A stretch of DNA of 64,000 bases, taken from assembly GCA_002422315.1 (NCBI GenBank), contig DIUJ01000019.1, positions 1,160 to 65,159 on the forward strand, read 5' to 3'. Shown one piece after another: positions 43,585 through 52,296 of the stretch. A program made the translations under genes and the position numbers. The notes under the pieces are model-generated. The model was not told the DNA's origin. It made no database searches and saw only the letters and a program-made list of their open reading frames with translations. Position 1 is the first letter of the stretch, and every line of letters begins with the position of its first letter. The DNA is from Bacteroidetes bacterium UBA6161 (GTDB lineage: Bacteria > Bacteroidota > Bacteroidia > NS11-12g > UBA955).

Positions 43585-44721
43585 TTATAATTCTTTTTTG
43601 GTTTTTAGTTCTTCAATAATGGCTGCAAAGTAAGTTTGTTTTTGTGGAAATTTCAAACTTAATTTTTGATATGCCGTAATGGCTTGTTCCCAATGCCCTT
43701 GCTTAGCATAAATAGCTGCTAATGTTTCTGTTACTATTTCATTGCTTAGCTCCAAACTTTTCTGAGCTACTTTTTCTGCTTTAAAAAACTCTTTTTTAGG
43801 CCTACTTATCTGAGGACTTTTTCGAATAAATTCATCTATTAGGTCTATTGCCTCATTTGCTGGCAGTGAAAATCCTTTCGATTTATTGTTAGGTAGAGTA
43901 TTGATGAGTTGTATCTCTTCCGTTCCTAAAGTATCTAAAATATGGAGACTGGTTTTAATTTCTTCTGGTTCTGAACTATCAATTTTGCTAATCCAATCAA
44001 AAAAATTCACAGGAGTGTTAGAATTGTCTGTACTACTTTGTCCTATATTGCTTTGTACTAAATCATTTTTAACTTTAGTCTCCTTCTCAATCTCATTAGT
44101 GATACTTTCTGAATGTATTTCTGGTTCAGTTTTATTGGTTGCTTCAATTTCTGATAAAAAAGGCGCTTTTTCAAGTATATTTTCCGGATTTATCTCCTTA
44201 TTTATATCGGTAGTATCCACCCTTTCTTCATTTTCTTCAATTTGTTCATCAGGTTTTTCAAAAACAATTTTATTGTCTGATTCCTGCTCCACTGTTAGGC
44301 TGTCTACTTTAGGGTATTCTGTTATCTCAAGTACTTCAATTGATAGAGAAGCATCCTCCATTGGTTGAATATTGTCAATTCGTTCAATATTTGAATTATT
44401 GTGATTAACCTCTGGTAAATCAGAGTCATGCTCCTGGGGAATAGTTTCATTTCCATTTACAATAATTTCCAAGTCTGTTCCAGAACTATTATCAGAATGA
44501 ATGTAATTGTATAGTTCTGCCCTATCAAAAACTCTTAAAGATGCTTTTTTTAAAATCTCAGATGCTTTGTAGTTTTGCTGATCATGGTAAACTTTTGCCA
44601 AAATTACAAATGGAGTTGAATAAAATGGAAATTTCAGCATCAATGCTTCAAGCGATTCTATATCCCTCTCGGTACATGAATTCGGGAATTGTTCTAAATA
44701 TTTTAATCTACTAGGTGTCAA
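43585..44721 (-). CDS. TPR-like protein of the lptE-secG operon
   Basis: 378 residues. A helical N-terminus (LEALMLKFPFYSTPFVILAKVYHDQQ) and a C-terminal TPR-like pair (LAAIYAKQGHWEQAITAYQK) bracket a long acidic, low-complexity middle (about 80-260). No signal peptide. The same gene place between lptE and secG is conserved in Bacteroidota as I know the phylum; its function is unknown. Confidence 0.75.
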   Translation of the reverse strand: MTPSRLKYLEQFPNSCTERDIESLEALMLKFPFYSTPFVILAKVYHDQQNYKASEILKKASLRVFDRAELYNYIHSDNSSGTDLEIIVNGNETIPQEHDSDLPEVNHNNSNIERIDNIQPMEDASLSIEVLEITEYPKVDSLTVEQESDNKIVFEKPDEQIEENEERVDTTDINKEINPENILEKAPFLSEIEATNKTEPEIHSESITNEIEKETKVKNDLVQSNIGQSSTDNSNTPVNFFDWISKIDSSEPEEIKTSLHILDTLGTEEIQLINTLPNNKSKGFSLPANEAIDLIDEFIRKSPQISRPKKEFFKAEKVAQKSLELSNEIVTETLAAIYAKQGHWEQAITAYQKLSLKFPQKQTYFAAIIEELKTKKEL

Positions 44722-44725
44722 TATA

Positions 44726-45247
44726 TTACCATTTTAGAGCTATAGCATTAAAAATATCCTGAACCAACATCTCTGAAACTTGATCTATCAGCTGCCATTC
44801 CAATTCAGGACTAAGATTTCTACTTGCGTCAAAATTAAGAAAATTAGAGAATGATTTGGAAAAATTCATATCGGGATATTTGGGACAAATAAATTCTACA
44901 TTAGTTGCAATTGTCAATCGGTTTTCTGTAGCGGCGGTATTTCCACCTATAGAAACAGGTTGTATACTATATTGGCTTATCACCCCTGCAATTTGATAGT
45001 CTCCTTGTTCTGGTTGTAGAAACAATTTTGTTTCATTTTGGAATTTATCTCTTAATTTTTCTGTAAAAACTTGACTCAGTGTTGGGGCAACTTGAGGTGC
45101 TTGATTTGGAAAATAAGAAATTGATATGCTTTTAATATCTGGAGGAATATTTACTCCTGAAAGGGAATAAATCCCACAACTTTGGTTTAAAGCTATTGTA
45201 AAAAATACAAGAAGGCCTAACCTTATATTAAATTTATTCCAGGTCAT
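44726..45247 (-). CDS. lptE: LPS-assembly lipoprotein LptE
   Basis: 173 residues. The N-terminal hydrophobic stretch ends in LNQSCGIYSLSG, a lipobox with the GxYSxxG sequence of Bacteroidota LptE. PNQAPQVAPTLSQVFTEKLR and AATENRLTIATNVEF are further family signatures. LptE plugs the LptD barrel that inserts lipopolysaccharide in the outer membrane. The start overlaps the end of the sigma-54 activator gene by 14 bp. Confidence 0.88.
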   Translation of the reverse strand: MTWNKFNIRLGLLVFFTIALNQSCGIYSLSGVNIPPDIKSISISYFPNQAPQVAPTLSQVFTEKLRDKFQNETKLFLQPEQGDYQIAGVISQYSIQPVSIGGNTAATENRLTIATNVEFICPKYPDMNFSKSFSNFLNFDASRNLSPELEWQLIDQVSEMLVQDIFNAIALKW

Positions 45248-46502
45248 ATTGTTTTATTTTACGGTAAAGGGTTCTTTCAGATATTCCTAGTTCTTTTGCA
45301 GCCTTGTTTCTTCTTCCTTTGTTTCTCTCCAAAGACTTTTTAATCATTTCTTTTTCTTGGTCTTCGAGTGTCCTAGTTTCTTCTATTTTAATGGTATGTA
45401 TTGGCTCTAATTCTTCTTCATCTTGTATTAAATCCTTACTCGGGTTTAAATTAGAATTATTTTCAGAAAAAATAGATAAATTGCTATTTCTGGAAACTAT
45501 CTCATCTGCAAAAATCTGTTGAATCACTTTTTCGTTTTCTCTCAGAAAAGTACCTTTAGCTCCTTGATTTTCTATTAATTGAAAAACAATTTTTTTCAAT
45601 TCTGCCATGTCTTTTTTTAAGTCAAAAAGTATTCTGTACAAGATATCTCTTTCAGAAATAGATTCAGAAGAATTAGAAGAATTGGAGCTGTTTAAATTTT
45701 GAACCATAGGTAAGTGTATGGCAACAGGCGGCAAATATTTTTGTATTTGACTAGCATTTAAATAACCCGAAGGTTCTAATACACAAATTTGTTCGGTAAC
45801 ATTTCTTAATTGCCTAATATTCCCAGGCCAAGGATAATTTTCAAGTAATCTTTTGGCTTCGGGATCTAATTCTATACTCGCAATTTTATATTTTTCAGAG
45901 AATTCCTGAACAAACTTCATGAATATAAGAAAAATATCTTCTTTTCTTTGAGATAAATTTGGCAGTAATATTGGGACCGTTGCTAATCTGTAATATAGAT
46001 CTGTTCTAAACTTGCCTTTATCTGATTGATCTAAAAGATTCCTATTGGTAGCTGCTACTACTCTTACTTCTGTTTTTTGAATTTTGCTGGAGCCAACTCT
46101 TATAAATTCGCCTGACTCTAAAACCCTAAGAAGCCGAGCCTGTGTACCAAGTGGCAACTCTCCTACTTCATCTAAGAAAATTGTCCCTCCATTTACCGTT
46201 TCAAAGTATCCTTTTCTTGAATCTGTAGCTCCTGTAAAGGCTCCTTTTTCATGTCCGAATAATTCTGAATCAATTGTGCCTTCTGGAATAGCACCGCAGT
46301 TTACTGCTATAAAAGGGCCATGTTTTCTATGGCTATTTTGATGAATCAATTTAGAAAAAACCTCCTTCCCTACGCCACTTTCTCCATTTATTAGCACGCT
46401 CATATCTGTAGGTGCTACCCGCAATGCTGTTTCTATTGCAAGGTTTAATAGTGGAGAATTGCCAATTATAGCATACCTGTTTTTAACTAACTGAATATCC
46501 AT
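45234..46502 (-). CDS. sigma-54-dependent transcriptional activator without receiver domain
   Basis: 422 residues. The AAA+ domain begins almost at the N-terminus: Walker A NGESGVGKE, the sigma-54 contact loop GAFTGA (in EKGAFTGATDSRKG), Walker B GTIFLDEVGELP and NPGNIRQL-type WPGNIRQLRN. A Ser/Asn-rich linker and a Fis-type helix-turn-helix (NKAAKELGISERTLYRKI) follow. With no receiver or sensor domain, activity must be controlled by expression or by another protein. It sits between miaB (8-bp gap) and lptE in a housekeeping operon. Confidence 0.93.
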   Translation of the reverse strand: MDIQLVKNRYAIIGNSPLLNLAIETALRVAPTDMSVLINGESGVGKEVFSKLIHQNSHRKHGPFIAVNCGAIPEGTIDSELFGHEKGAFTGATDSRKGYFETVNGGTIFLDEVGELPLGTQARLLRVLESGEFIRVGSSKIQKTEVRVVAATNRNLLDQSDKGKFRTDLYYRLATVPILLPNLSQRKEDIFLIFMKFVQEFSEKYKIASIELDPEAKRLLENYPWPGNIRQLRNVTEQICVLEPSGYLNASQIQKYLPPVAIHLPMVQNLNSSNSSNSSESISERDILYRILFDLKKDMAELKKIVFQLIENQGAKGTFLRENEKVIQQIFADEIVSRNSNLSIFSENNSNLNPSKDLIQDEEELEPIHTIKIEETRTLEDQEKEMIKKSLERNKGRRNKAAKELGISERTLYRKIKQYDLE

Positions 46503-46510
46503 TTATTATA

Positions 46511-47953
46511 TTAATTTATTTCAGGGAGTTTTATTGCTTTTAATACTTTTCCTTTTAGTGTTGTTGTAGTTGTATCCTCCACTATTACCTCTACATATTC
46601 TCCTTGTTTATAATTCTCCATAGGGAAAACAACAATTATATTCTGATCAGTTCTACCTTTATATTCATTTTTATTCTTTTTAGAAATCCCTTCAATTAAA
46701 ACATTAAACTTTTGACCTATTCGCATTTTATTTTTTTGCTTAGATACAAAATTTTGTTTTTCAACAATTTCGGCCAATCGTCTACGTTTTACTGGTTCAG
46801 GTATATCGTCTTCATATTTTTTTGCAGCAAGTGTTCCAGGTCTTTCGCTATAAAAATACATATAACTAAAATCAAACTGACAGATATCAATCAGAGATAG
46901 AGTTTCCTGGTGCTCCTCCTCTGTCTCAGAACAAAATCCTGCAATTATGTCACAAGAAATTCCACAATCGGGAACTATTTCTCTTATTCTATTTACTTTG
47001 TTTATATACCACTCCCGTGTGTAGGTACGGTTCATTTTCTCAAGTACCCTTGAACTACCAGACTGAGCAGGAAAATGAATGTAATTGCAGATGTTTGGAT
47101 ATTTTTTCATAACCCACAATACATCATCTGTTATATCTTTAGGGTGAGAAGTCGAAAATCTTATTCTCATCTGCGGATCAACATTTGCTACTTTATCTAG
47201 CAATTTTGCAAAAGTAATTGCACTTTCCTTGTCCTGTTCGTTGGCTTTTTCAAAATCTTTTTTAGGACCGCCACCAAACCAAAGGTAACTGTCTACGTTT
47301 TGACCCAAGAGCGTAATTTCTTTAAATCCATTCGCCGCCAAATTCTCAACCTCCGCCACAATACTTTCGGGATCTCTGCTTCTTTCTCTTCCTCTTGTAA
47401 AAGGTACCACACAAAAAGAACACATATTGTCGCAACCCCTCATTATGGAAACAAATGCACTAATACCATTAGAATTTAAACGAACCGGACTTATCTCGCC
47501 ATAGGTTTCTTCTCTGCTAAGCAACACATTTATAGCCCTATGGCCTTCTTCCACTTCCGCTACTAATTTAGGCAAATCTCTATAGGCATCTGGTCCTACT
47601 ACTACATCCACAAGCTTTTCTTCCTCCAACAATTTGTCTTTCAGCCTTTCTGCCATACAACCCAAAACTCCAATAATCAATTCCCTATTTTTTTTCTTGT
47701 TGGACCTTAGATGCTTTAATCTCTCTCTTATTTTTTGCTCTGCATTGTCTCGTATTGCGCAAGTATTTAAGAGTATTACATCCGCTTCATCTTCTTGATA
47801 TGTAGTTACAAACCCATTTTCAGCCATAATTGAAGCAATAATTTCACTGTCGCTAAAGTTCATTGCACAGCCATAACTTTCGATATACAAATTTCTTCTG
47901 TTCGGTTTTTCTACTACCTTTTCTTCATTCTCTACATGGGGAATCGTTTGCAT
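46511..47953 (-). CDS. miaB: tRNA-2-methylthio-N6-dimethylallyladenosine synthase MiaB
   Basis: 480 residues from the ATG at 47953; an upstream TTG lies inside the promoter box. Radical-SAM methylthiotransferase: the N-terminal cluster cysteines are at 29 (SYGCAMN), 65 (NTCAIRD) and 99 (LGCMAE), and the radical-SAM motif RGCDNMCSFC is at 172-181. A C-terminal TRAM domain (VLIEGISKKNKNEYKGR) completes it. It adds methylthio to i6A37 of tRNAs. First gene of the miaB / activator / lptE / TPR / secG operon. Confidence 0.96.
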   Translation of the reverse strand: MQTIPHVENEEKVVEKPNRRNLYIESYGCAMNFSDSEIIASIMAENGFVTTYQEDEADVILLNTCAIRDNAEQKIRERLKHLRSNKKKNRELIIGVLGCMAERLKDKLLEEEKLVDVVVGPDAYRDLPKLVAEVEEGHRAINVLLSREETYGEISPVRLNSNGISAFVSIMRGCDNMCSFCVVPFTRGRERSRDPESIVAEVENLAANGFKEITLLGQNVDSYLWFGGGPKKDFEKANEQDKESAITFAKLLDKVANVDPQMRIRFSTSHPKDITDDVLWVMKKYPNICNYIHFPAQSGSSRVLEKMNRTYTREWYINKVNRIREIVPDCGISCDIIAGFCSETEEEHQETLSLIDICQFDFSYMYFYSERPGTLAAKKYEDDIPEPVKRRRLAEIVEKQNFVSKQKNKMRIGQKFNVLIEGISKKNKNEYKGRTDQNIIVVFPMENYKQGEYVEVIVEDTTTTTLKGKVLKAIKLPEIN

Positions 47954-47975
47954 TGGGAAATAATTTATTGGGATG

Positions 47976-47983
47976 CAAAGATA
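47976..47983 (-). promoter_or_regulatory. -7 promoter box of the miaB operon
   Basis: TATCTTTG on the minus strand (exact TAnnTTTG), 22 nt before the ATG at 47953. Confidence 0.5.
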
Positions 47984-48056
47984 CAAAATAAGAAAACATT
48001 CCTTTTTCTGATTTTATATCTTTTGCGAATTAGATTTATTATTTTAAAACAAGCAG

Positions 48057-49994
48057 TTATTTTGAGTTAAGAATCAGTTTCTGGAAATAAACCTCTTTAA
48101 TATCATTACTTTGAACCTTTAGCAGATATACTCCACTAGGCAATTCAGAAACATCAATACTATGTTCGTTTTTCTCTAAAGGCTTTTCCATCATAATTCT
48201 TCCTTGAAAATCCAATATACTCACTACATTTATAGAACTTGAATTGGGCAACTTTAAATTTAGTTCGTTTGTAGCAGGGTTTGGATAAATAGAAATACGA
48301 TTTAAATTTGATGTTTGATGTTGAACATTTAAAATTTGTTCTACTTTTTCCCATTCTGTATTTAGAATTTCTGAAAATCCAGGGTTGGAATTTCTCTCTG
48401 AAACATAAGCTACCACAAAACTTTGAAATTTTTGAAGAACTGAATCCCAAGGTATATTAAATTCAAATTCATATAGGCTATCTTTTACAGGCTTATTTGG
48501 CAACAAACCTTCTTTACCCCATGGCCCCAATGGTAATTTCCTTAAAACATAATCGTGTTTATATCCTGAAATAAATTCTCCTTTGCCAAAAAGCTCTGGC
48601 CACTGTTCTTCTGTATGAGCAAAATTATTTTGCGTATAATTTTGACCTCCTGTTACATTATGTTGGGTTACTAGGAAATTTAAATTAAAATCCCCTTCCA
48701 TTTGTGTAGTAAATGTGACTTTTATACCAACCTTTAATTCGGTTTTATTCTCATTTAAACTATTTTCTAATAGTATTTTTACCGGTGTTACTTTTTGGTT
48801 TTCTGCTACTATACTAAAAGGCCACAACCCAAGTGTAACACCAGGTTTTGCGGATCCTATTATATTACTGCGATTTATTGCAGCGGTTGGATATCCATTT
48901 TGTAAAAACTGTATCAAACTATCTGCCTCTTTTAGTTCCATTACATCTCCTTGATGGATAGAAACAGGCACTACATAATCTGTTGTATCCATTATTCTAT
49001 TCAAAAGTACTGCACCCTTCGGACAATGACCACACCACGTACCTGTAAATTTCTCAACCAAAACTTTTCTTGGTATAGGATTTTTAACAACTACCCTTCT
49101 AAACTCTACTGTATCGTTTCCTTGAAACTCATCCAAAGAACCATTTACCTTAGAAATTATATAACGTACTAAATAGGTTTCTTTGTTAGGGAAGTAAATA
49201 GGTGGAAAACTAAAATTAAAATCTCTATTTCTTTGCAAATTCAATCCAGAATAATCTACCAAAAAAGAGGTGTCTTCTATCCATAATTTTACCTGAAAAC
49301 TTAGTATGGGAAGTATTCCTCTATTGATTAGTTTACCGAAAAAAACTTTTGGAAGAGAGTCTACATATTTTGTAGTATGGGTTTCGCTAAAAGCAGCATC
49401 TCTTAACAAAAGTCTTGATACAACTATGTTGTCAAAATGTAATTCAGACCCATTTTTCCCATTGGCCACAAATGCTAAACGAATTGTTGTTCCTGTAAAG
49501 CCTTGTAAATCTACCTGACGAATAGACCAAGACTCTCCAGGAGCAGAGAAGGGTGCTTTTTCGGTAAATAAAGAGGCAATAGGATTTAAAGCGCTATCTA
49601 GTATTACTACTTCATAGTTTTCCAAACCATTTGCATGAGTACTTCTACAATTCCACTGTAAAATCGTATTTGACAATAAAGACAAAGGAGGTAATATAAA
49701 ATACCTAAGAGCCTCAGTTTCCGGATTGGTTTGGTTTCTAAAATCTGAACTTGTTCTTAAAAAATAATTTGTAGGGTGGTCTGAAGCTTTTGTAATATCC
49801 CAACCAAAAGAATCTAAATTAGAAGTAGAAACTTTAGTGAACATAGAATCTTTTTTAATGAGTAGTTCTTGGGGAGAAATTGTTTCAGTTTGAAAATCCT
49901 GATTGTATATAACTTGCTGAGCAAGGGAATCAGAATAAATAAAGAATACAAATCCTAGCAAACATAAAACATAGGTCAATAAATTGTATTTCAT
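48057..49994 (-). CDS. Omp28-like thioredoxin-fold secreted protein with T9SS type A sorting domain
   Basis: 645 residues. Signal peptide to about 25; an N-terminal jellyroll (MAM / choice-of-anchor type, LHFDNIVVSR) at about 30-200; then an Omp28-related thioredoxin-like domain with the redox motif EKFTGTWCGHCPKG and NGYPTAAINR. The C-terminus (IYPNPATNELNLKL to GVYLLKVQS) is a type A sorting domain. The CGHC motif suggests disulfide chemistry outside the cell; the substrate is unknown. The ATG lies 4 nt after an exact -7 box. Confidence 0.87.
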   Translation of the reverse strand: MKYNLLTYVLCLLGFVFFIYSDSLAQQVIYNQDFQTETISPQELLIKKDSMFTKVSTSNLDSFGWDITKASDHPTNYFLRTSSDFRNQTNPETEALRYFILPPLSLLSNTILQWNCRSTHANGLENYEVVILDSALNPIASLFTEKAPFSAPGESWSIRQVDLQGFTGTTIRLAFVANGKNGSELHFDNIVVSRLLLRDAAFSETHTTKYVDSLPKVFFGKLINRGILPILSFQVKLWIEDTSFLVDYSGLNLQRNRDFNFSFPPIYFPNKETYLVRYIISKVNGSLDEFQGNDTVEFRRVVVKNPIPRKVLVEKFTGTWCGHCPKGAVLLNRIMDTTDYVVPVSIHQGDVMELKEADSLIQFLQNGYPTAAINRSNIIGSAKPGVTLGLWPFSIVAENQKVTPVKILLENSLNENKTELKVGIKVTFTTQMEGDFNLNFLVTQHNVTGGQNYTQNNFAHTEEQWPELFGKGEFISGYKHDYVLRKLPLGPWGKEGLLPNKPVKDSLYEFEFNIPWDSVLQKFQSFVVAYVSERNSNPGFSEILNTEWEKVEQILNVQHQTSNLNRISIYPNPATNELNLKLPNSSSINVVSILDFQGRIMMEKPLEKNEHSIDVSELPSGVYLLKVQSNDIKEVYFQKLILNSK

Positions 49995-49998
49995 TTGT

Positions 49999-50006
49999 CA
50001 AATATA
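49999..50006 (-). promoter_or_regulatory. -7 promoter box of the Omp28-like gene, leaderless geometry
   Basis: TATATTTG on the minus strand (exact TAnnTTTG) ends 4 nt before the ATG at 49994. Confidence 0.55.
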
Positions 50007-50065
50007 TACATTTAATCTAAAAATTCAATTCAAAGCAAATATGCAAAAGACAAGCTACGCCAAAA

Positions 50066-50131
50066 TGTCATTTTACACAAAACAGAAACAAAGAAATGAC
50101 AGCAATTATGACAAAAAAAATCATGGCATAT
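50066..50131 (+). promoter_or_regulatory. candidate control region of groESL
   Basis: An inverted repeat TGTCATTT (50066-50073) / AAATGACA (50094-50101) is followed by ATGACA and, 15 bp on, TATAAT. This looks like an E. coli-type -35/-10 rather than TAnnTTTG. No CIRCE element is present. The rest of 49995-50171 is A-rich without a gene. Confidence 0.3.
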
Positions 50132-50171
50132 AATTAGATAAAAGAATGCAAAACAAAACAACATAAAAAGT

Positions 50172-50447
50172 ATGTCAGTAAATATTAAACCATTGGCCGA
50201 CCGAGTTCTGGTAGAACCGGCAGCCGCAGAAGAAAAAACCAGTAGCGGTCTTTACATTCCAGACACTGCAAAAGAAAAACCTCAAAGAGGAACTGTATTA
50301 GCAGTAGGTAATGGGAAAAAAGACGAGCCCTTAACTGTTAAAACTGGAGACATTGTGCTATATGGCAAATATTCCGGAACAGAAATAAATATAGAGGGCA
50401 AAGATTATTTAATCATGAAAGAGTCTGATATTTTAGCAATCATCTAA
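50172..50447 (+). CDS. groES: co-chaperonin GroES
   Basis: 91 residues: IKPLADRVLVEPAAAEEKT and GTVLAVGNGKKDE, with the mobile loop SGLYIPDTAKEKPQ. It forms the heptameric lid of GroEL. 16 bp separate it from groEL. Confidence 0.98.
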   Translation: MSVNIKPLADRVLVEPAAAEEKTSSGLYIPDTAKEKPQRGTVLAVGNGKKDEPLTVKTGDIVLYGKYSGTEINIEGKDYLIMKESDILAII

Positions 50448-50463
50448 TTAAAAAAAACAAACC

Positions 50464-52095
50464 ATGGCAAAAGAAATAAAATTCAACATAGAGGCAAGAG
50501 ATGGCCTAAAAAAAGGCGTAGATGCTTTAGCAAATGCAGTAAAAGTTACCTTAGGACCCAAAGGTAGAAATGTTGTAATTGACAAGAAATTCGGTTCTCC
50601 TCAAGTTACCAAAGACGGTGTAACGGTAGCAAAAGAGATAGAATTAACAGATCCCATACAAAACATGGGTGCACAAATGCTTAAAGAAGTAGCAAGCAAA
50701 ACTGCGGATATAGCAGGAGATGGTACTACAACTGCAACTGTTTTGGCTCAAGCAATAGTAACAGCGGGATTAAAAAACGTAGCAGCTGGTGCAAACCCTA
50801 TTGACTTAAAAAGAGGAATAGATAAAGCAGTAATTGCTACTATTGAACAACTAAGGAAAATTTCTAAAGAAATAGGCGACGACAACAATAAAATAGAACA
50901 AGTTGCCTCTATCTCCGCAAACAATGACCCAGAAATTGGCCAACTGATTGCACAAGCAATGAAAAAAGTAGGCAAAGATGGGGTTATTACAGTAGAAGAA
51001 GCAAAAGGTACCGATACAACTGTAGACATAGTAGAGGGAATGCAGTTTGACAGAGGTTATCTGTCTCCGTACTTTGTAACCAATACAGATAAAATGGAAA
51101 CAGAAATGGACGATGCATATATCTTAATATACGATAAAAAAATATCGTCTATGAAAGACTTGCTTCCAGTTTTAGAAAAAGTAGTACAAACGGGCAAACC
51201 ATTATTGATAATTTCAGAAGAAGTAGAAGGCGAAGCTCTCGCTACACTTGTAGTAAATAAAATCAGAGGTTCTTTAAAAATTGCAGCAGTTAAAGCTCCT
51301 GGGTTTGGAGATAGAAGAAAAGAAATGCTACATGATATTGCTATACTTACAGGTGGTACTGTAATTAGTGAAGAACAAGGTAGAAAACTTGAAGATGCTT
51401 CTATGGCAGACCTTGGAAGAGCAGAAAAAATTAGCATTACAAAAGAAACTACCACTATAGTAAACGGTGCTGGAAACAAAGAAGAGATTGCTAATAGAGT
51501 AAATCAAATCAAAGCTCAAATTGAAAATACTAGCAGCGATTATGATCGTGAGAAACTACAAGAAAGACTTGCTAAGCTAGCTGGTGGCGTAGCAGTACTA
51601 TATATTGGTGCCGCTTCTGAAGTAGAAATGAAAGAGAAAAAGGACAGAGTAGATGATGCTTTGCATGCCACAAGAGCTGCAGTAGAAGAAGGAATAGTAC
51701 CAGGAGGAGGTACTTCTTTTATTCGTGCAATTGAGGCTCTAGAAAACCTACAAGGTAGCAACGAAGACGAAAATACAGGGATTCAAATTATCAAAAGAGC
51801 ATTAGAAGAGCCTCTTCGTCAAATTGTTACAAATGCTGGATTAGAAAGTTCTATTATTGTACAAAAAGTTAAAGAAGGCAAAGACGACTTTGGATACAAC
51901 GCTAGAACAGAACAATATGAAAACTTAATTAAGTCTGGAGTGATAGACCCAACTAAAGTAAGCCGTGTAGCATTAGAAAACGCTGCATCTGTTGCAAGTA
52001 TGATCTTAACTACAGAATGTGCTCTTATAGAAATTAAAGAAGAAAAGCCCGCTATGCCTGCTATGCCAGGTGGCATGGGTGGTATGGATTATTAA
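50464..52095 (+). CDS. groEL: chaperonin GroEL
   Basis: 543 residues with LGPKGRNVVIDKKFGSP, the ATP site AGDGTTTATVLAQ, AAVEEGIVPGGGTSF, and the terminal PGGMGGMDY tail. It is a 14-mer folding chamber. Usual single-operon arrangement with groES; a very strong terminator follows. Confidence 0.99.
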   Translation: MAKEIKFNIEARDGLKKGVDALANAVKVTLGPKGRNVVIDKKFGSPQVTKDGVTVAKEIELTDPIQNMGAQMLKEVASKTADIAGDGTTTATVLAQAIVTAGLKNVAAGANPIDLKRGIDKAVIATIEQLRKISKEIGDDNNKIEQVASISANNDPEIGQLIAQAMKKVGKDGVITVEEAKGTDTTVDIVEGMQFDRGYLSPYFVTNTDKMETEMDDAYILIYDKKISSMKDLLPVLEKVVQTGKPLLIISEEVEGEALATLVVNKIRGSLKIAAVKAPGFGDRRKEMLHDIAILTGGTVISEEQGRKLEDASMADLGRAEKISITKETTTIVNGAGNKEEIANRVNQIKAQIENTSSDYDREKLQERLAKLAGGVAVLYIGAASEVEMKEKKDRVDDALHATRAAVEEGIVPGGGTSFIRAIEALENLQGSNEDENTGIQIIKRALEEPLRQIVTNAGLESSIIVQKVKEGKDDFGYNARTEQYENLIKSGVIDPTKVSRVALENAASVASMILTTECALIEIKEEKPAMPAMPGGMGGMDY

Positions 52096-52104
52096 TCTTT
52101 TTTC

Positions 52105-52150
52105 TTAGCCAATAAAAAAGCCTCCTTTGGGAGGCTTTTTTATTGGCTAA
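52105..52150 (+). terminator. long perfect hairpin terminator of groESL
   Basis: A 21-base perfect stem, arms 52105-52125 and 52130-52150, with a 4-nt loop; the inner GCCTCC/GGAGGC part is followed by six T inside the 3' arm. Confidence 0.88.
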
Positions 52151-52221
52151 ATTTTTATAGTATAGATCCCTTAAATCGAATTCAAGCCCATGAGAATAGG
52201 CGCAATATTCTCAGTGAATCT

Positions 52222-52256
52222 CAAAAAAAAACTTGCCCTAAGGCAAGTTTTTTTTA
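52222..52256 (-). terminator. terminator of tig
   Basis: Eight-base stem AACTTGCC (52230-52237) with GGCAAGTT (52242-52249), T run on the minus strand. Confidence 0.82.
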
Positions 52257-52296
52257 ACAAATTAATATAACATTATGAAAACAAAAATTTCAAACT

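Noticed and set aside
50032..50171. CIRCE (HrcA operator) before groES
   Set aside because: No TTAGCACTC-N9-GAGTGCTAA-like sequence is present.
50748..52076. Several minus-strand frames opposite groEL
   Set aside because: Antisense shadows of a highly constrained gene without start signals or family likeness.
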